From contig DATJBS010000022.1 in assembly GCA_035515235.1 (NCBI GenBank), positions 1 through 64,000 on the forward strand: a DNA stretch of 64,000 nucleotides, read 5' to 3'. Under the pieces are notes generated by a model. It saw only the letters and a program-made list of their open reading frames with translations, ran no database searches and was not told where the DNA came from. Made by a program: the position numbers and the translations under genes. Origin of the DNA: JAMLHH01 sp035515235 (GTDB taxonomy: Bacteria; Bacteroidota; Bacteroidia; Chitinophagales; JADIYW01). The stretch's first letter is position 1; each line of letters opens with the position of its first letter. Below, one piece after another: positions 61,673 through 64,000 of this stretch.

Positions 61673-64000
61673 TTATTTTTCAAATTCAGAAAATCCTGAG
61701 ACTCCTTTTGGTTGGTTAACATTAGTTCCTTGACTTTCTAAAGCTTTTACTTTATTAAGCTTTTCTACTGCTTGACTATATAATTCATCTTTCTTTTCAT
61801 AAGTATCTACTACAGATTGCAAAGTCACTTTAGCTTTAAAGTATTCTTCTTTGCTCACATAGACATCTGAAAGTAAAATATAAGATTTGACCATCCATTC
61901 TGGATAAGAAGGATAGTTGGAAATAAATTCGAAACATAATTTCTCAGCATTATCCATTTCATTTTTCTGGTATGCAATCAATGCAATATGGTATTTGGAT
62001 TCTGCTGCCCATTCATTATTAATACGTTTAATAACAGATTCAAAATCAGAAAGAGCTGATGAAGTATTTTTCAAATTATACTGAGCGATTCCTCTATAGA
62101 AAACAGCTTCTACTTGAATAATCTCTGATAAGCCTTTCATGTTCAATACTTGATTAGCATATTCAGTCGCTTTATTATAGTTTTTAATTTTAAAATAAGC
62201 ACGCATGGATCCAAGTGTAGCGTCGTTCAATAAATCTTCTGTGCTTGCTATTTCTTTAAGTGATTCGTAATAATTAGCGGACTTGCTATAATCTTGTTGA
62301 TTGAAAGAAATATTAGCTGCTCTAGTCAATGATTTTTCAGAAAATCTATTCGTAGGTAAAGCTATTACATATTCAAAATCGGGTAAAGAGCCCACAACAT
62401 TTCCACTATAATATTTAGACTCTGCTCTGTAATATCTTGCTGGCAAAATAAAAGCACCATTTTTATAAGTTTGAATATATGCGTCAAAACCTTTTATCGC
62501 TTGTTCATAATTCGCTTTAATGAATTGGGCTTCAGCTGCTTGATATACAATAGAGTCTTGAGTAGAAGTGCTGACCATCGCACCTGGATATTGCTTCATC
62601 AATTCGAAATAACCGTCAGGATCTCCTTTATCAATATAAATATCTTTTACAGCTATTAGCGCTTCTTGTGAAGCAGCCGTTTTGGGATATTTCTGAATCA
62701 CGTACTTATAGCTTGCTAATGCAGCATCTAAATTGTTTTCATTGTATCTAATCAAACCTACTCTATTATATGCAAAAGGTACAAATTCACTTTTTGGATA
62801 ATTTTTCAATAAAATCTGATAAGTGCTGATTGCTTCCGAACCTCTACCAACATTATTGTATGTATTACCTAATTCGAAAATAGCATCATCGGCATATGGC
62901 GAACTTGGATATGAAGTATACACTTTAACTAATCCTGTAATCTTAGCATCTACTTGACTAGTCAGTCCTTTCAACATAGCAGATTGATAAGTAGCATAAT
63001 CCGCACCTTTAGCTTGTGAATTAATGACTTGATTATAATAACCAACAGCTTCTGTATATTTCTTTTGCATATAATAGCTGTCCGCTAATCTTAAGATGGC
63101 ATCAGGATAAATCGTTTGTTGAATTACAGCGTCTTTCTCTGTTTTCATACGATCTACAGCTTTTGCAAATAAGATTTGTGCAGAAATAAAATCTTTCTTT
63201 TTGTAAGAATTATATCCTTGTAAATAAAACCCTGTTCCTGAACTGACTCTCGAGCTATGCTCAGTAGAAATAGTCGCAGCGATAGAATTGAATTTTGACA
63301 ACCATTGATTGCTTTCATCATACTTTCCTTTAGTATGAGAAATATCAGCTTTCCAATAAAAGGTCAAAGCTTCAATGCTGGACTCAGGAGTAAATCTCAA
63401 ACCTTTATCTAAATATTGATCTGCTTTATCTAATTGATTATTAGAATAATATTCCATAGCTCTGTAGTAAGACATCTTTTGGTAAGACGCTTTTATTGAA
63501 GCAGTAGGATTTTTCATGTTTTCAATCAAACTAATTGCTTCTTCGTAGGATCTAGTTTTAAAGAAAACATCTGCTAATAAATTCTGAGCATCTGTATTAA
63601 AAGTAGAGTTTGGATACGCCTGAACGAAGTTTTTCAAAAGCAGTAGAGCTTCTGTATAATTTCCTTGGTCGTAAGTGATTTTAGCAATGTTGTAAGAAGA
63701 CTCTTCTGTAATTTTCTCACTATATTTCATTCTAGCGGCTTGTTGAAATGCTGCTTTCGCACTTGCCTTATCGTCAGTTTTTGTATAACATTGTCCTAAA
63801 ATGTACATGGCACTTTGCACCATTTCATTGTCAAGAGTCGTTAATTTTTTGAGTTGCTCGATAGCTTTTTTATACTGACCGTTTTTATAATAAACATATC
63901 CTAATTGATAGTAATCTTCTTGATTGACTTTAGATAAAGAAGGAATAGATTGTGAAAGATATTTTTCTGCTTCAGTATAATTTTTCTGTTCAAAATATGC
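61673..64000 (-). CDS. Multi-TPR protein (partial, runs off right edge)
   Basis: The frame stays open from 61673 to the window edge. Upstream of the first internal Met (63823) it still reads as TPR sequence (AYFEQKNYTEAEKYL, DYYQLGYVYYKNGQYKKAIE), so the true start lies beyond 64000. At least 776 residues are visible with more than a dozen TPR or Sel1-like repeats (AIFELGNTYNNVGRGSEAIS, FAYNRVGLIRYNENNLDAAL). It ends KGVSGFSEFEK. It is probably periplasmic, like the large TPR proteins found upstream of such barrel proteins. Confidence 0.85.
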   Translation of the reverse strand, partial: AYFEQKNYTEAEKYLSQSIPSLSKVNQEDYYQLGYVYYKNGQYKKAIEQLKKLTTLDNEMVQSAMYILGQCYTKTDDKASAKAAFQQAARMKYSEKITEESSYNIAKITYDQGNYTEALLLLKNFVQAYPNSTFNTDAQNLLADVFFKTRSYEEAISLIENMKNPTASIKASYQKMSYYRAMEYYSNNQLDKADQYLDKGLRFTPESSIEALTFYWKADISHTKGKYDESNQWLSKFNSIAATISTEHSSRVSSGTGFYLQGYNSYKKKDFISAQILFAKAVDRMKTEKDAVIQQTIYPDAILRLADSYYMQKKYTEAVGYYNQVINSQAKGADYATYQSAMLKGLTSQVDAKITGLVKVYTSYPSSPYADDAIFELGNTYNNVGRGSEAISTYQILLKNYPKSEFVPFAYNRVGLIRYNENNLDAALASYKYVIQKYPKTAASQEALIAVKDIYIDKGDPDGYFELMKQYPGAMVSTSTQDSIVYQAAEAQFIKANYEQAIKGFDAYIQTYKNGAFILPARYYRAESKYYSGNVVGSLPDFEYVIALPTNRFSEKSLTRAANISFNQQDYSKSANYYESLKEIASTEDLLNDATLGSMRAYFKIKNYNKATEYANQVLNMKGLSEIIQVEAVFYRGIAQYNLKNTSSALSDFESVIKRINNEWAAESKYHIALIAYQKNEMDNAEKLCFEFISNYPSYPEWMVKSYILLSDVYVSKEEYFKAKVTLQSVVDTYEKKDELYSQAVEKLNKVKALESQGTNVNQPKGVSGFSEFEK

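Overview
The window is a stretch of low-GC chromosome from a member of the Bacteroidota. Evidence for this is the promoter style (TTG, about 19-20 bases, then TAnnTTTG before rpsP and rplS), a secreted protein with a C-terminal type IX secretion (Por) sorting domain, DUF983/DUF1573/HU-SPOR proteins typical of the phylum, a YtxJ-type redox protein, and the phylum-typical gene order prephenate dehydratase - aminotransferase - prephenate dehydrogenase - DAHP synthase/chorismate mutase. The species cannot be named from sequence alone.

Layout. 1-2.7 kb: edge of an IS3-like transposase, short repeats, sodA, clpX. 2.7-10.2 kb: a repeat-rich gap and then a tight three-gene operon (Hsp70-like ATPase with TPRs, short SF1 helicase, unknown protein) plus a secreted TPR protein. 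Together these separate clpX from clpP and tig, which usually sit together. 10.4-22.1 kb: housekeeping genes (clpP, tig, tRNA-Leu, rel/spoT, carbonic anhydrase, envelope proteins, rpsP-rimM-trmD, rplS). 22.3-32.2 kb: a respiratory/nitrosative-stress cluster with DUF2249 proteins, a DUF2249-Ric (iron-sulfur repair) fusion, an orphan cbb3-subunit-I-like protein, a DUF59 protein, an Rrf2/NsrR-like regulator, a CopD-like protein, an AhpD-like protein, two SCO copper chaperones and a two-subunit CuA heme-copper oxidoreductase. 32.3-36.2 kb: an accessory region holding a retron. It has a clear msr-msd RNA (flanking inverted repeats a1/a2 and a long msd hairpin), a retron reverse transcriptase with the NAxxH, YADD and VTG motifs, a DnaB-like ATPase with altered catalytic residues directly upstream, and two unknown ORFs downstream. 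36.8-40.5 kb: a J-domain protein and a T9SS-secreted protein. 40.7-44.9 kb: tRNA-Arg and the Phe/Tyr operon, preceded by a leader peptide (MKNVFFFSYYFNL) and an attenuator terminator. 45.2-49.5 kb: a lipase and umuDC set between very dense repeats. 49.5-64 kb: rluD, lipA, mpl, a glycosyltransferase, argB-argE-like-tlpA, tRNA-His, lolD, an HU/SPOR protein, an outer-membrane receptor-like protein and a TPR protein that runs off the right edge.

Two families of structured intergenic repeats run through the window. One has the frame GTCAT...ATC(TC) with stems that change in a compensatory way between copies. The other has five copies of a longer element built around GGGATAGA...AGCCCG. The most promising systems are the retron with its unusual DnaB-like partner, the Hsp70-TPR/SF1-helicase/unknown operon inside the clp locus, and the Phe/Tyr attenuator.
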